Positions 1 to 8,632 of a DNA stretch of 42,500 nt are shown here, piece by piece. The position numbers were made by a program, and so were the translations under genes. The notes under the pieces are model-generated. The model saw nothing but the letters and a program-made list of their open reading frames with translations, ran no database searches and had not been told where the DNA came from. Every line of letters begins with the position of its first letter. Position 1 is the stretch's first letter. Source of the stretch: Symbiodinium natans (lineage: Eukaryota > Sar > Dinophyceae > Suessiales > Symbiodiniaceae); assembly GCA_905221605.1 (NCBI GenBank), contig CAJNDS010002245.1, positions 260,044-302,543 on the forward strand, read 5' to 3'.

Positions 1-14
1 TCAAGATTAGGAAG

Positions 15-90
15 TAGGGTTTAGGGTTTTAGGGTTTAGGGTTTAGGGTTTAGGGTTTAGGGTTTAGGGTTTAGGGTTTAGGGTTTAGGG
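15..90 (+). repeat. (TTTAGGG)n block
   Basis: About ten near-perfect units at the left edge. The sequence continues beyond it without being a chromosome end. Confidence 0.95.
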
Positions 91-246
91 CTACTAGGAC
101 CGGGAGTAGGCCCTTTTTTACATTCTTAGGGTTGGGGTTCCCTTATAATCCCCTTAAAGCCACTAGGTTACTCCCGGCTCTAGCTAGGCTTTTTCAATGG
201 GTTTCGGGCTTTGGGGCTTAGGGTCAGGGCACTCAACTCCGCTCAG

Positions 247-296
247 AAATTTCCTCTCTGGTGGGGTCCTTGTTCAGGAGGCGTTCCTTGACAAAG
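247..296 (+). CDS. candidate exon, possibly 5' part of the AlkB-like gene
   Basis: The segment follows a pyrimidine-containing CTCAG acceptor and ends at a GTTGCG donor (297). It reads NFLSGGVLVQEAFLDKG, which looks like ordinary protein. Phase to the next candidate exon (455) does not match directly, so another exon would be needed. Family unknown. Confidence 0.35.
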
Positions 297-454
297 GTTG
301 CGCGAAGGGAAGCCTAGTGCCCTTATGCTCGCTAGGATTCGGGGACGGAGTACGAAGTTTTAAGCAAGTAGGGTATTCGATAGGATATCTCCAAGTACAG
401 TTCCTGTGAGGATACCGACAACCCCATGGAAGGTTGTGTTACTGCGCGGCTTAG

Positions 455-545
455 CCCGTGGAAAACAAAGTTAAATGCCATGGAGCTGCTGCTCAACGCA
501 GCAGAGAGCTTCAACCGTCCGCGCAACATCGATCACGATGTCTGC
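455..545 (+). CDS. candidate exon before the AlkB-like chain
   Basis: Acceptor GGCTTAG at 454 and a consensus GTGAGT donor at 546. The frame reads WKTKLNAMELLLNAAE then SFNRPRNIDHDVC, with an in-frame ATG at 480 that could be a start. Joining to 1024 keeps frame only with a GC donor one codon position earlier (T|GCGTGA), so the link is tentative. Confidence 0.45.
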
Positions 546-947
546 GTGAGTGCACAAATATTCTTGAGGGCACGTACCGACGCCCGGGTAAGAGAAGAGC
601 TACCCTGGCTCTGCACCAGTCTCAGGGGCAGGCAGCATGCCAGCGGCGTCACCCTCTACTCTGTGAAGCAACGCGGCAGACACAGTGGGGCGCTCATTTG
701 TTCTTCTTCCGTGTTTTTTTGCGTGAGCCGAAGCGGTCACTTTTTGTAAGGCGAGGCTACCATGACACATGTGGTCACAGGTCTCATGAGGCAGCGTCGT
801 CACCCGTCGTCGTGTGCACTAAACAAAACGGAGGCGATCATTACCCTGGTACTGAGGCCGAGGCGGCAGCTACTATCAGGCGTGCGCAATAGTGATGTCT
901 TTTCGTTGGTCTACAGCACGTGGCTGTCCTCAACCCTGAACCCTGAA

Positions 948-1709
948 CCCTAAACCCTAAACCCTAAACCCTAAACCCCAAACCCGAAACCCTAAACCCT
1001 AAACCCTAAACCAGAGACTGCAGACATCAACTCATCGGACTCCATGCCCAAGTGGCCCCCAGAGATCTCCCAGCAAGTTTTTTGTTTCACCCCTTTTTGG
1101 GTAAACCCTAAACCCTAAACCCTAAACCCTAAACCCTAAACCCTAAACCCTAAACCCTAAACCCTAAACCCTAAACCCTAAACCCTAAACCCTAAGCCCA
1201 GACACCCTAAACCTCTAGATCCATCCTCCACCTTGATGAAGGCCCTAAACCCTAAACCCTTATCCCTTCACCCTAAACCCTATACTTTCTCAACCCTCAG
1301 CCTTAAGCCCTAAACCCCTCAACCATCAACCCTAGATCTTTCAGCCCTCAGCCCTCAATTGTAAACCCCAAACCCCGAACCCGAAACCCGAAACCCGAAA
1401 CCCCGAAACCCCGAACCCCAAACCCGAAACCCCAAAAGCCCAAACCCTAAACCCTGAAACCCTAAAAACCCAAACCCTAAACCCCAAACCCCAAACCCCA
1501 AACCCCAAACCCCAAACCCTAAACCCTAAACCCCAAACCCCAAACCCTAAACCCTAAACCCTAAACCCCAAACCCGAAACCCTAAACCCGAAACCCTAAA
1601 CCCCAAACCCCAAACCCCAAGCCCTAAACCCTAAACCCTAAACCCTAAACCCTAAACCCTAAACCCTAAACCCTAAACCCTAAACCCTAAACCCTAAACC
1701 CTAAACCCC
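948..1709 (-). repeat. (CCCTAAA)n blocks with variant units
   Basis: Perfect CCCTAAA runs at about 1102-1195 and 1622-1705, separated by stretches dominated by CCCGAAA (about 1376-1410) and CCCCAAA (about 1478-1520). The exon candidate 1024-1076 is embedded. Confidence 0.95.
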
Positions 1710-4700
1710 ACACCCCTTCTTCGGGCGCATGTCGCAAGGTTTGGTTCGCCCTCACCGAGCTGCGCCGCCGCCTGGCCCAGGCCCCGCCACCTCTGAGGGT
1801 CGCCCGGGCAGCACTGCAAGGGTTTAGGGTTTAGGGTTTAGGGTTTGGGGTTTAGGGTTTAGGGTTGAGGGTTGAGGGTTTAGGGTTTAGGGTTTAGGGT
1901 TTAGGGTTGAGGGTTGAGGGTTGAGGGTTGAGGGTTTTAGGGTTTCGGGTTTAGGGTTTGGGGTTTAGGGTCTTATGGTTAGGGTTTGGGGTTTAGGGTT
2001 TAGGGTTTCGGGTTTCGGGTTTCGGGTTTCGGGTTTCGGGTTCAAGGTTTGGGGTTTCGGGGTTTCGGGGTTTCGGGTTTCGGGTTTCGGGTCTAGAGTT
2101 TCGGGTTGAGGGTTTCGGGTTTAGGGGTTTAAGGTTTAGCGTTTAGGGGTTAAGGTTTAGGGTTTCAGGGTTTAGGGTTTCGGGATTTCGGGTGGAGGGT
2201 TTCGGGGTTTCGGGGTTTCGGGTCTTGGGTTTAGGGTTTCGGGTTCAGGGATATATAGGGTGTACGGTGTAAGGGTTTAGTAGGGTTAGGGATTCTGGCA
2301 TTTGAGCCTATGATCGGGTGCTTGGGTTGTAAGCCACAGGAAGCTATTAGGTGCTTTGGCGGCCATTCAGGCTTGTGAGGCTTAGGGTTTAGGGTTTAGG
2401 GTTTAGGGTTTAGGGTTTAGGGTTTAGGGTTTAGGGTTTAGGCTGTAGGGCAGTGTTTAGGGTTTTATCGAGCTTCGGGTTTAGTGCCTAGTTTAGTGTT
2501 TCTGGGGCAGAGGGATGGTACAGGTTGCTTGGAAGATTGGAATGTATTTTGAACCCTTCTCTTTGCCGGGTCTGCAATTGCTCGGAGTTTTCCTTGGGTA
2601 CTGTCTTGAGCAGTAGAGAGAGGAAGCCCACATATGTTACATATGTTGTATTTGTTTATATACACCCCCCCCCCCCCCCACGGATCCTCCCATGATGTCT
2701 TGCACTTGCTCGTCTAGTTTGCCTAACCCTAAACCCTAAACCCCTAAACTCTAAACCCTAAACCCTAAACCCTTTTTGGAAGAGCATCTCCATCTCCTGA
2801 GGATCACATCTACGGCGCGTGCCCCTCGGCATGGCGAAGCAGCTTTCGGGGAAGAGGGCTTTCAGAGGTTTTTTTTCCTCCAGCCTAAGCCCTAATCCCC
2901 CAAACCCTAAACCCTCAATCGTTCTCAACCCTTACCTAGTCCCTAAACCCTAAACCCTAAACCCTAAACCCTAAACCCTAAACCCTAAACCCTAAACACG
3001 GGGTCGCGTGCTCAAGTCGGGTGCATGAAGTATCACTCCACTCCTTCCCTTGCGGCCGCTGTGCGGTTGCAAGTTCGAGCCCTGGCTACGCGCAGAGCAA
3101 TATTTATCACATCCCAATCAGCTGTGTACACGTGCTGATAGAGGGTTTAGGGTTTAGGGTTTAGGGTTTAGGGTTTAGGGTTTAGGGAAATTAATAGGGT
3201 AAGATACAGCAGGGTTCAGGGCTTAGGGTTTAGGGCTTAGGTTTCGGGTTTAGGAGGCAAATGACAGAATGGCGAAGAACGACCACCTGAACGTGACTGG
3301 TGTCCTCTAGACTCTTAACCCTGAGTCTTATCGCTTCCGCAAAACCCTCTAAACCTAAACCCTGAACCGTAAGCTCTAAACCCCAACCACTACCAAAATG
3401 TCAAACCGGGGGGTCTTGGAGGTTTGGGGCTTATGGTAAGCTTTTTTTCTGACCTCAGGCCCCCAAGTACACCCTCTCTAAAGGAGGTTGAGTCGCCGCT
3501 AGGGTTTAGGGTTTAGGGTTTACAGGGTTTGTAGGGTTTATAGGGTTTTCGGGTTTAGGGGTGCTAGACGTCAGGCTTGGTCAACTGGTACGACGGTGGC
3601 CAGCACGCCATAGGCGCGCACAGTGATGACGAGAGAGGCGCAGCCTGTTCGCCGGTCCAGGGTTAGGGTCTTAGGGCTGAGGGCTCCCCTAAACCCTACA
3701 CCCTAAACCCTAAACCCTCAGCCCTACGCCCTAAGCCCTAAACCCTGAGCCCTAAACCCTGAGCCCTAAACCCGATGATCTGCTGGCTCGGGGCTTAACA
3801 TTTATAAGGGCTCAGGTCTGCACTCACCCAACCCTGCAAAGCAGGGTCCCTTTTTCCTCATGGTTCCTGGTAGGGGGGTTTAGGGTTTAGGGTTTAGGGT
3901 TTAGGGTTTAGGGTCCTACTATTTGCTTAAGAACCCAAAAGAACACAAACATCAATGATCCCTACATTACCCCTTATAAGGAAGAGTTTTGTTTCTTTTT
4001 GGGGTGTTCTTGAGCAATTAGTAGTAATAATGCTAAATCCTTAAGCCCTAAATCCAAACTCCATACCCTGTAAGGGATCACGCAGGGCCACTGGTATTTC
4101 AGGATTCCGTGGCTCTAGGCAGGCTTAAGCCCGGATCCCAAATGCCCCTGAGGCTGCTGGTGTTTAGGGTTTAAGGTTTGGGGTTCAGCACAAGCCGGAC
4201 ACACACAACGAAATCGGCACCATAGAGGCGCAGTCGAAGGATCACAGTGAGTCCTAAGCCCGAACTCCTGAGCCCTAGAACCCAAAGTTCCCACACCCTA
4301 AGCCCGCAAGCCCAAGTTTCCTACAACCCTGAGCCTCAAGCCCTAAGTATGGGGTCCTTAAGGGAGGGGCGAATTATAGGGTCCTTAATTGAGGGGGTTT
4401 CATGGGCGGTATGTACCTAGGGAACCCTTAGAGAATCTTAGGGAGCCTCAGGGGGAGTATCCGTGAACCTTGCGTATCCGTGAACCTTGCGTTGCATATC
4501 CCTTAAGAACCCTATAACCAAACCTCCCAGACGCTGAACCCAAGACCCTAAACCCTAAACCCTAAACCCTAAACCCAAGAGGCCTTGTGGAAGATGCGCC
4601 CATCTTCGCCCTGTCATGGGGCGGGACGAGGTGGTCGGGCGTTTAGGGTTTAGGGTTTAGGGTTTAGGGTTTAGGGTTTAGGGTTTAGGGTTTAGGGTTC

Positions 4701-7700
4701 AGGGTGACATAGGGATTACTATTGTTTATTTTTTGGGGTTCTTCAGCCAATAGTAGACTTGTATGACTTGGGATGTTCCCTCTTGTACTACCAGTCCTTC
4801 ATAGGGATCATAGTATTCCCTATAAAAATCCCTAGGACTGTTAATAAAAGGGGAACATCCCAATGTATCGCACCTATTTTCTTGGGCCTTAAAGGGGTTC
4901 CCATACAGCAGCTTTGGGCCCAATTACATACAATGTAGGTACATGGGCCCTCAGGGATTTGTAGCAACAATCCATTCCTTAAACCCTAAACCCTAAACCC
5001 TTATGATAGAAGTACTTCGTGCTGAGGGGTGGAGGACTGAAGCTGAAGGGCGTCGGGCGCGAAGGAACTCCCGCAAAGCCTCTGGGGCATCTTCGGGTAA
5101 CCTGCTTCTGCTTCTACGGACTGTGCCTCTCGCAGGCTGTTTCGCGTGACGCCCAAGAGTGCAGATGCAGGCAAGAAGGCAGGACATGGCTTTGATGGTT
5201 CAGGGTTGAGGATTCAGGGTTTAGGGTTTACGGTTAGGGTACTTGGAAAGCTGAACCTTAAATCGTTCGGGTGTCTACATACAAGGGTTACGGAGTTGCG
5301 ATAGTAGAGGCCTGATTTCACGCAGCTCCCACATTTGGTGTGTGGGGTTTGGGCCTTGCCTTAGCGCATGAACCCCAAACCCTAAACCCTAAACCCTAAA
5401 CCCTAAACCCTAAACCCTAAACCCTAAACCCTAAACCACAGCATTTGTGGCTTCAGAAGAGGGCTCGGAGAGGGCCAAAAGACCCCCAACAAGAAATATC
5501 AGGGTTTAGGGTTTGTTTAGGGTTTAGGGTTTAGGGTTTAGGGTTTAGGGTTTAGGGTTTAGGGTTTAGGGTTTAGGGTTTAGGGTTTAGGGTTTAGGGT
5601 TTAGGGTTTAGGGAACTCGAATCGCTAAATCTGAAGGTTATAGGGTTCAGGCTATTCGTGGTTCAGGGTGTCTGGGGTTTAGGAGAGTTTGCCGAAGTAC
5701 GGGCTGAGGGTTTAGGGCCAGGGTTTGGGGTTTAGGGTTTAGGTTTTAGGGTTGTTCATGCCACCTCATCCCGCCTCCCGCCCCACCTCCCGCACCACCT
5801 CCTGCACCTCCTGCCACCTCCTCCCCTCCCACCTCCTCTACATCCATCCGATCCTCGATCCGATTCGAAACCGGTGTTGGCCACGGATTGCTTTAGGGTT
5901 TAGGGTTTAGGGTTTAGGGTTTAGGGTTCCGGAAATTCCCTCACATTCCCCGACCATGGAAGCCTGAAACTGCGAGCCTGCAAGATTGTTCTGCGCGATA
6001 CACGGCTTCGGCTTCACAAAGAGCCTACACTGGGATGATATCCGTATCTACTACTTGCTTAAGAACCCCCCCCAAAAAAAAGATAAATCCCTATATTGCC
6101 CTTATAAGGAGGATGTGTTTTAACTTTTTTTGGGGGGGTTCTTTAAAAAAAAGGATAGTTTATGCAGGTTCCTGTATGTGGGGTGAGCCAAAGGTGGAGC
6201 TGGACGTCAAGGATGGCGACCTGATTGCCCCTGGCTCAGCCAAAGCCTTGAACCCTTCGGGGTTTAGGGTTTAGGGTTTAGGGTTTAGGGTTTAGGGTTT
6301 AGGGTTTCTAAACAGGGGTTAAAGGTGGAGGGATCACAAGCTTTAGTGTGTAGCGCTGAGGACATCTGAAAGGTTGCTCTTGACAACCCGCAAAGAAAAA
6401 CTATCCCGAACAATACAGAGGACGGGAACTACGCAGCAACTACTTGACAACCGGGTTTGGCATTTCGGGTTTTTGGGTTTAAGGTTTTGTTTTGGGTTTT
6501 GGGGCCTTGGGGCTTTCAGTTTGATCAGCTTCTTCAGTGCTTCCACTTGAAACCCTAAAGACTCGTTCTATGTATTCTACAAACATGTATATACCGATAA
6601 TGAATGCACCAGAATTCACGCAACCCCCGGTATCTTTCTTTCCGCACCCCTATTGATCAGGTGGGCATAGGGCTTAGCGTTTTCGCTCTGCCACGCATGG
6701 TTCCTGCCTGCTGTGGGGCTGGGATTTAGGGTTAAGCTGTTGCCCCCCCCCGTCTCCACCCCCCTAGGATTTAAGGTCTAGAGATGGCGGATTTAGGATT
6801 TAGGTTTGATTCCGCACCCCTGTGGTGCATGGTGGGTTTAGGGTATATTGGGTTTATAGGGTTTAGGGGGGGAGGGTGGTCGCGAACGCAGAGCAGGCAC
6901 GTTTCTACCACAGGCAGAATACATATATGCTACTATGTTCGGCTGGTCAGTTCTTTTGCGGACATGGCCAACCCACCCCACCCCCCCCCCCCCCCAACCT
7001 GGGCAACCTGGGGATCAAGGACCTTGGGCCCTGCATGGTTACCCTACACCCTAAACCCTGAGCCCTAAACCCTGAAGCTTTCCAGACAGGAATGGACTTC
7101 CCCCCACTCTCGTTTAGGCCCATGGGGGTTCAGCCATCGTTTGGACATGTTTGCACGGCAGTATAATCCCACTTCTACTACTTAAGAAGCCCCTCCCCAA
7201 AAAAAGAACATTAATCCCAATACTGCCCGTTTAAGGAAGAGCATTTTTCATTTTCTTTTGGCGTGGGGTTTCTTGAGCCAACAGTAGGGGGAACCTTTTA
7301 CTAAGGCTGGTTAGGAGGATGAAAAGGAGAGGGTTCTATCCCCCCTAAACCCTACACCCTAAACCCTAAACCCGTATCAAACCGTCCAGCCCATCTCCCC
7401 TCAACCCTAAGGAACCCAGCGCCCAAAAAACATCCTGATAGGGCTTAGGGTTCAGGGTTTGCTGCTTAGGGTTCAGATAACCCTAAACCCTAAACCCTAA
7501 ACCCTAAACCCTAAACCCTAAACCCTAAACCCTAAACCCTAAACCCTAAACCCTAAACCCTAAACCCAGCTACGAGCACCCAGGTCATGGGCGGCACCTG
7601 CCAGCGGACCCACAAGCATGCGATCCCGCCGTCGGCAAAGTGCAGCAACCGATGCCCGGTCTTAGAGTCTTAGGGCCTGCAGGCAACCACAGAATCCTTA

Positions 7701-8401
7701 GGGTTTAGGGTTTAGGGTTTAGGGTTTAGGGTTTAGGGTTTAGGGTTTAGGGTTTAGGGTTTAGGGTTTAGGGTTTAGGGTTTAGGGGTTGGGTACAGCT
7801 CTACAATGCACCAAGTCCTCCCCCCCCCACCCCACATCCTGTCTAGTATCTACAAGCTCTATGACCCAACGAATATTTGGTCCCTTCCGTAAATCTTGGT
7901 CCTCTCGGCGGTCCCTTTTGTATTATGGCCCTTTGCATTGTGCGGACTGCAGAAAGCATACTCTTTCTGAGTCCGTACCTCATTACTAATTCATAGGGTT
8001 GTTTACGCATGAATACCTCTACAGATATGCATGTGAAATGCGAGAGCGAGAGCGAGAGCGAGAGCTGGGGGCAGAAAGAAAGAAAGAAAGCAAGAGCGAG
8101 AGAGAGAGAGAGGGAGAGCGATAGCGAGAGACGGAGACGGAGATGGAGATGGAGAGAGCAGAGGGAGAGAGGGAGGGAGGGGGATGCAGAGGGAGAGAGG
8201 GGGAGAGGCAGAGGGAGAGGGACAGAGAGAGAGAGGGAGGGAGGTTCTGAATGACTACTCCCAGCATGTAGTTTGCTCCCGTTCCCAGGACGGATCAGTC
8301 TTACCTTTCGCTGCTTCCGGTCGCAGCAGACAGCACGGGGAGTCAAAAAGTGCTCGAACACACTTGAACTTGAGCTTTGCATTTTAGGGTGCAAGGTTTA
8401 G
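1024..8401 (+). CDS. AlkB-like Fe(II)/2-oxoglutarate dioxygenase, 12-exon gene (5' end not resolved)
   Basis: Exons read here: 1024-1076, 1739-1821, 2802-2857, 3017-3072, 3254-3299, 3575-3654, 4189-4246, 4582-4630, 5136-5170, 6168-6226, 7584-7650, 8289-8401. Every junction keeps phase, and the total is divisible by three after the 2-base phase offset, giving about 250 residues to a TAG stop. Motifs in order: PRHGEAAFGE (substrate-lid region), NWYDGGQHAIGAHSDDE with the H-x-D iron ligands, APIFALSWGGTR, LFRVTPK, VELDVKDGDLI, VMGGTCQRTHKHAIP with the distal iron His, and RISLTFR with the 2OG-binding arginines. This order matches ALKBH2/ALKBH3-type enzymes, which oxidatively remove alkyl lesions from nucleic acid bases; the actual substrate here is inferred. 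All catalytic residues are kept, so it looks functional. Donors are GT except GC at 2858, 5171 and 6227, and GA at 7651 (the least certain junction). The start codon was not found; exons at 247-296 and 455-545 may belong upstream. Confidence 0.85.
1739..1821 (+). CDS. exon 2 of the AlkB-like chain, bounded by telomeric repeats
   Basis: Reads VWFALTELRRRLAQAP and onward to ARAALQ. The left flank is a long CCCTAAA block and the right flank starts a TTTAGGG block. The donor GTTTAG (1822) is itself the first bases of the repeat. In-phase 0, out-phase 2, matching the exon at 2802. Confidence 0.65.
1822..2263 (+). repeat. degenerate TTTAGGG/TTTCGGG/TTGAGGG array
   Basis: The first bases form the donor of the AlkB-chain exon. 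The array then drifts through TTGAGGG and TTTCGGG variants, each locally homogeneous. Confidence 0.9.
2381..2441 (+). repeat. (TTTAGGG)n block
   Basis: Perfect heptamer run inside the second intron of the AlkB chain. Confidence 0.95.
2458..2700. other. intronic spacer
   Basis: Unique sequence with a C run at 2667-2680 inside the second AlkB-chain intron. One short open frame, nothing supported. Confidence 0.5.
2802..2857 (+). CDS. exon 3 of the AlkB-like gene
   Basis: Reads ITSTARAPRHGEAAFGEE. The PR...a.fGe pattern is typical of the segment before the AlkB core. Acceptor CCTGAG (2801), GC donor GCTTTC (2858). Confidence 0.65.
3575..3654 (+). CDS. AlkB exon with the H-x-D iron-binding motif
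   Basis: Reads LVNWYDGGQHAIGAHSDDE then RGAACSP. His 3619-3621 and Asp 3625-3627 are the iron ligands expected in AlkB. Acceptor GTCAG, donor GTCCAG. This exon anchors the family call. Confidence 0.9.
3916..4027. mobile_element. MITE family 1 copy
   Basis: Starts CTACTATTTGCTTAAGAACC and ends GTTCTTGAGCAATTAGTAG, an inverted pair. Centre contains CCTTATAAGG. Non-coding, in the AlkB intron 3655-4188. Confidence 0.75.
4189..4246 (+). CDS. AlkB exon coding an insertion before the SWGGTR strand
   Basis: Reads HKPDTHNEIGTIEAQSKDH, between TTCAG and a consensus GTGAGT donor. Typical ALKBH2/3 proteins have only about ten residues between H-x-D-D-E and the next strand, so this exon adds roughly twenty residues. 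Phase fits on both sides. Confidence 0.65.
4582..4630 (+). CDS. AlkB exon with the APIFALSWGGTR strand
   Basis: Corresponds to the SPI..LSFGATR strand of AlkB proteins. Donor GTGGTC lies within the island, 8 bases before the flanking TTTAGGG block. It joins 5136 (LFRVTPKSADAG) to give TRLFRVTPK. Confidence 0.85.
4767..4863. mobile_element. MITE family 2 copy
   Basis: Starts CTTGGGATGTTCCC and ends GGGGAACATCCCAA. The inner arms AGTCCTTCA and the AGGACTG segment also pair, so the whole folds as a hairpin. Confidence 0.75.
4876..4950. repeat. dispersed repeat family 3
   Basis: Segment CTTGGGCC...GGTTCCCATACA...TAGGTACATGG also occurs at 8846-8920 with many shared bases. A related inverted pair (ATGTACCT / AGGTACAT) is at 20370-20440. 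Confidence 0.6.
5136..5170 (+). CDS. AlkB exon LFRVTPK
   Basis: A 35-base exon after CTCTCGCAG, with GC donor GCAAGA. It continues TR|LFRVTPKSADA and joins 6168 in phase to give GSCMWGEPKVELDV. Confidence 0.75.
5383..5614. repeat. converging telomeric blocks
   Basis: CCCTAAA 5383-5436, a 65-base island, then TTTAGGG 5503-5614. The island has no splice-supported role; it lies in the AlkB intron 5171-6167. Confidence 0.95.
6048..6155. mobile_element. MITE family 1 copy with C/A and T/G tracts
   Basis: CTACTACTTGCTTAAGAACC followed by C and A runs, the CCTTATAAGG core, then T and G runs and GGTTCTTTAA. The right end is decayed. Lies just before the acceptor at 6167. Confidence 0.7.
6168..6226 (+). 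CDS. AlkB exon VELDVKDGDLI
   Basis: Matches the 'lxhGDLlvM' strand that precedes the distal His. The acceptor TTTATGCAG lies directly downstream of a MITE-like element (6048-6155). GC donor GCCCCT. Confidence 0.85.
7174..7287. mobile_element. MITE family 1 copy
   Basis: CTACTACTTAAGAAGCCC to TTTCTTGAGCCAACAGTAG, with a TTTAAGG-type core. In the AlkB intron 6227-7583. Confidence 0.65.
7479..7566 (-). repeat. (CCCTAAA)n block
   Basis: Perfect run immediately upstream of the AlkB distal-His exon. Confidence 0.95.
7584..7650 (+). CDS. AlkB exon with the distal iron-binding His
   Basis: Reads VMGGTCQRTHKHAIPPSAK. The His of KHAIP (7617-7619) is the third iron ligand. The exon lies between a CCCTAAA block (7479-7566) and a TTTAGGG block (7697-7786). 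The 3' boundary is uncertain: GA donor at 7651 keeps frame, GT donor at 7659 does not. Confidence 0.85.
7697..7786 (+). repeat. (TTTAGGG)n block
   Basis: Perfect run downstream of the AlkB distal-His exon, in inverted orientation to the upstream block. Confidence 0.95.
8039..8254 (+). repeat. GA-rich low-complexity tract
   Basis: Purine-only stretches built from GAGAGC, GAGAGG and GAGGGA units. Open frames on both strands here are by-products (Arg/Glu or Ser/Leu repeats). It sits in the last AlkB intron. Confidence 0.9.
8289..8401 (+). CDS. terminal AlkB exon with RISLTFR and stop
   Basis: After GTTCCCAG the frame reads RISLTFRCFRSQQTARGV and continues to a TAG at 8399-8401 that is formed inside a degenerate telomeric unit. 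The two Arg of RxxxTFR bind 2-oxoglutarate in the family. Confidence 0.85.
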
Positions 8402-8632
8402 GAAAATAGACGAACTGTTTGGTACATCATCTCTGCACAAACGTCCTGAGCAAGTCTGCGGGGACTGTTTTGGGAACGTGGGCAGCTGTAGGGGCTTGTC
8501 ACGCAAGCAGGCCTGGAACGTTTTGTTGGCCTAAACCCTAAACCCTAAACCCTAAACCCTAAACCCTAAACCCTAAACCCTAAACCCTAAACCTAAACCC
8601 TAAACCCTAAACCCTAAAACCCAAGCCCAGCC

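Noticed and set aside
1-90. True chromosome end at the left edge
   Set aside because: Telomeric blocks occur throughout in both orientations, and unique sequence precedes the first block.
3010-3105. tRNA- or SINE-like signals (GCTCAAGTCGG and AGTTCGAGCCC)
   Set aside because: Acceptor and T-stems do not pair, and the segment overlaps an AlkB exon (3017-3072) that fits in phase. Some tRNA-derived ancestry is not excluded.
8009-8394. Long overlapping open frames on both strands (Arg/Glu-rich and Ser/Leu-rich)
   Set aside because: They are translations of a GA-rich low-complexity tract inside the last AlkB intron.
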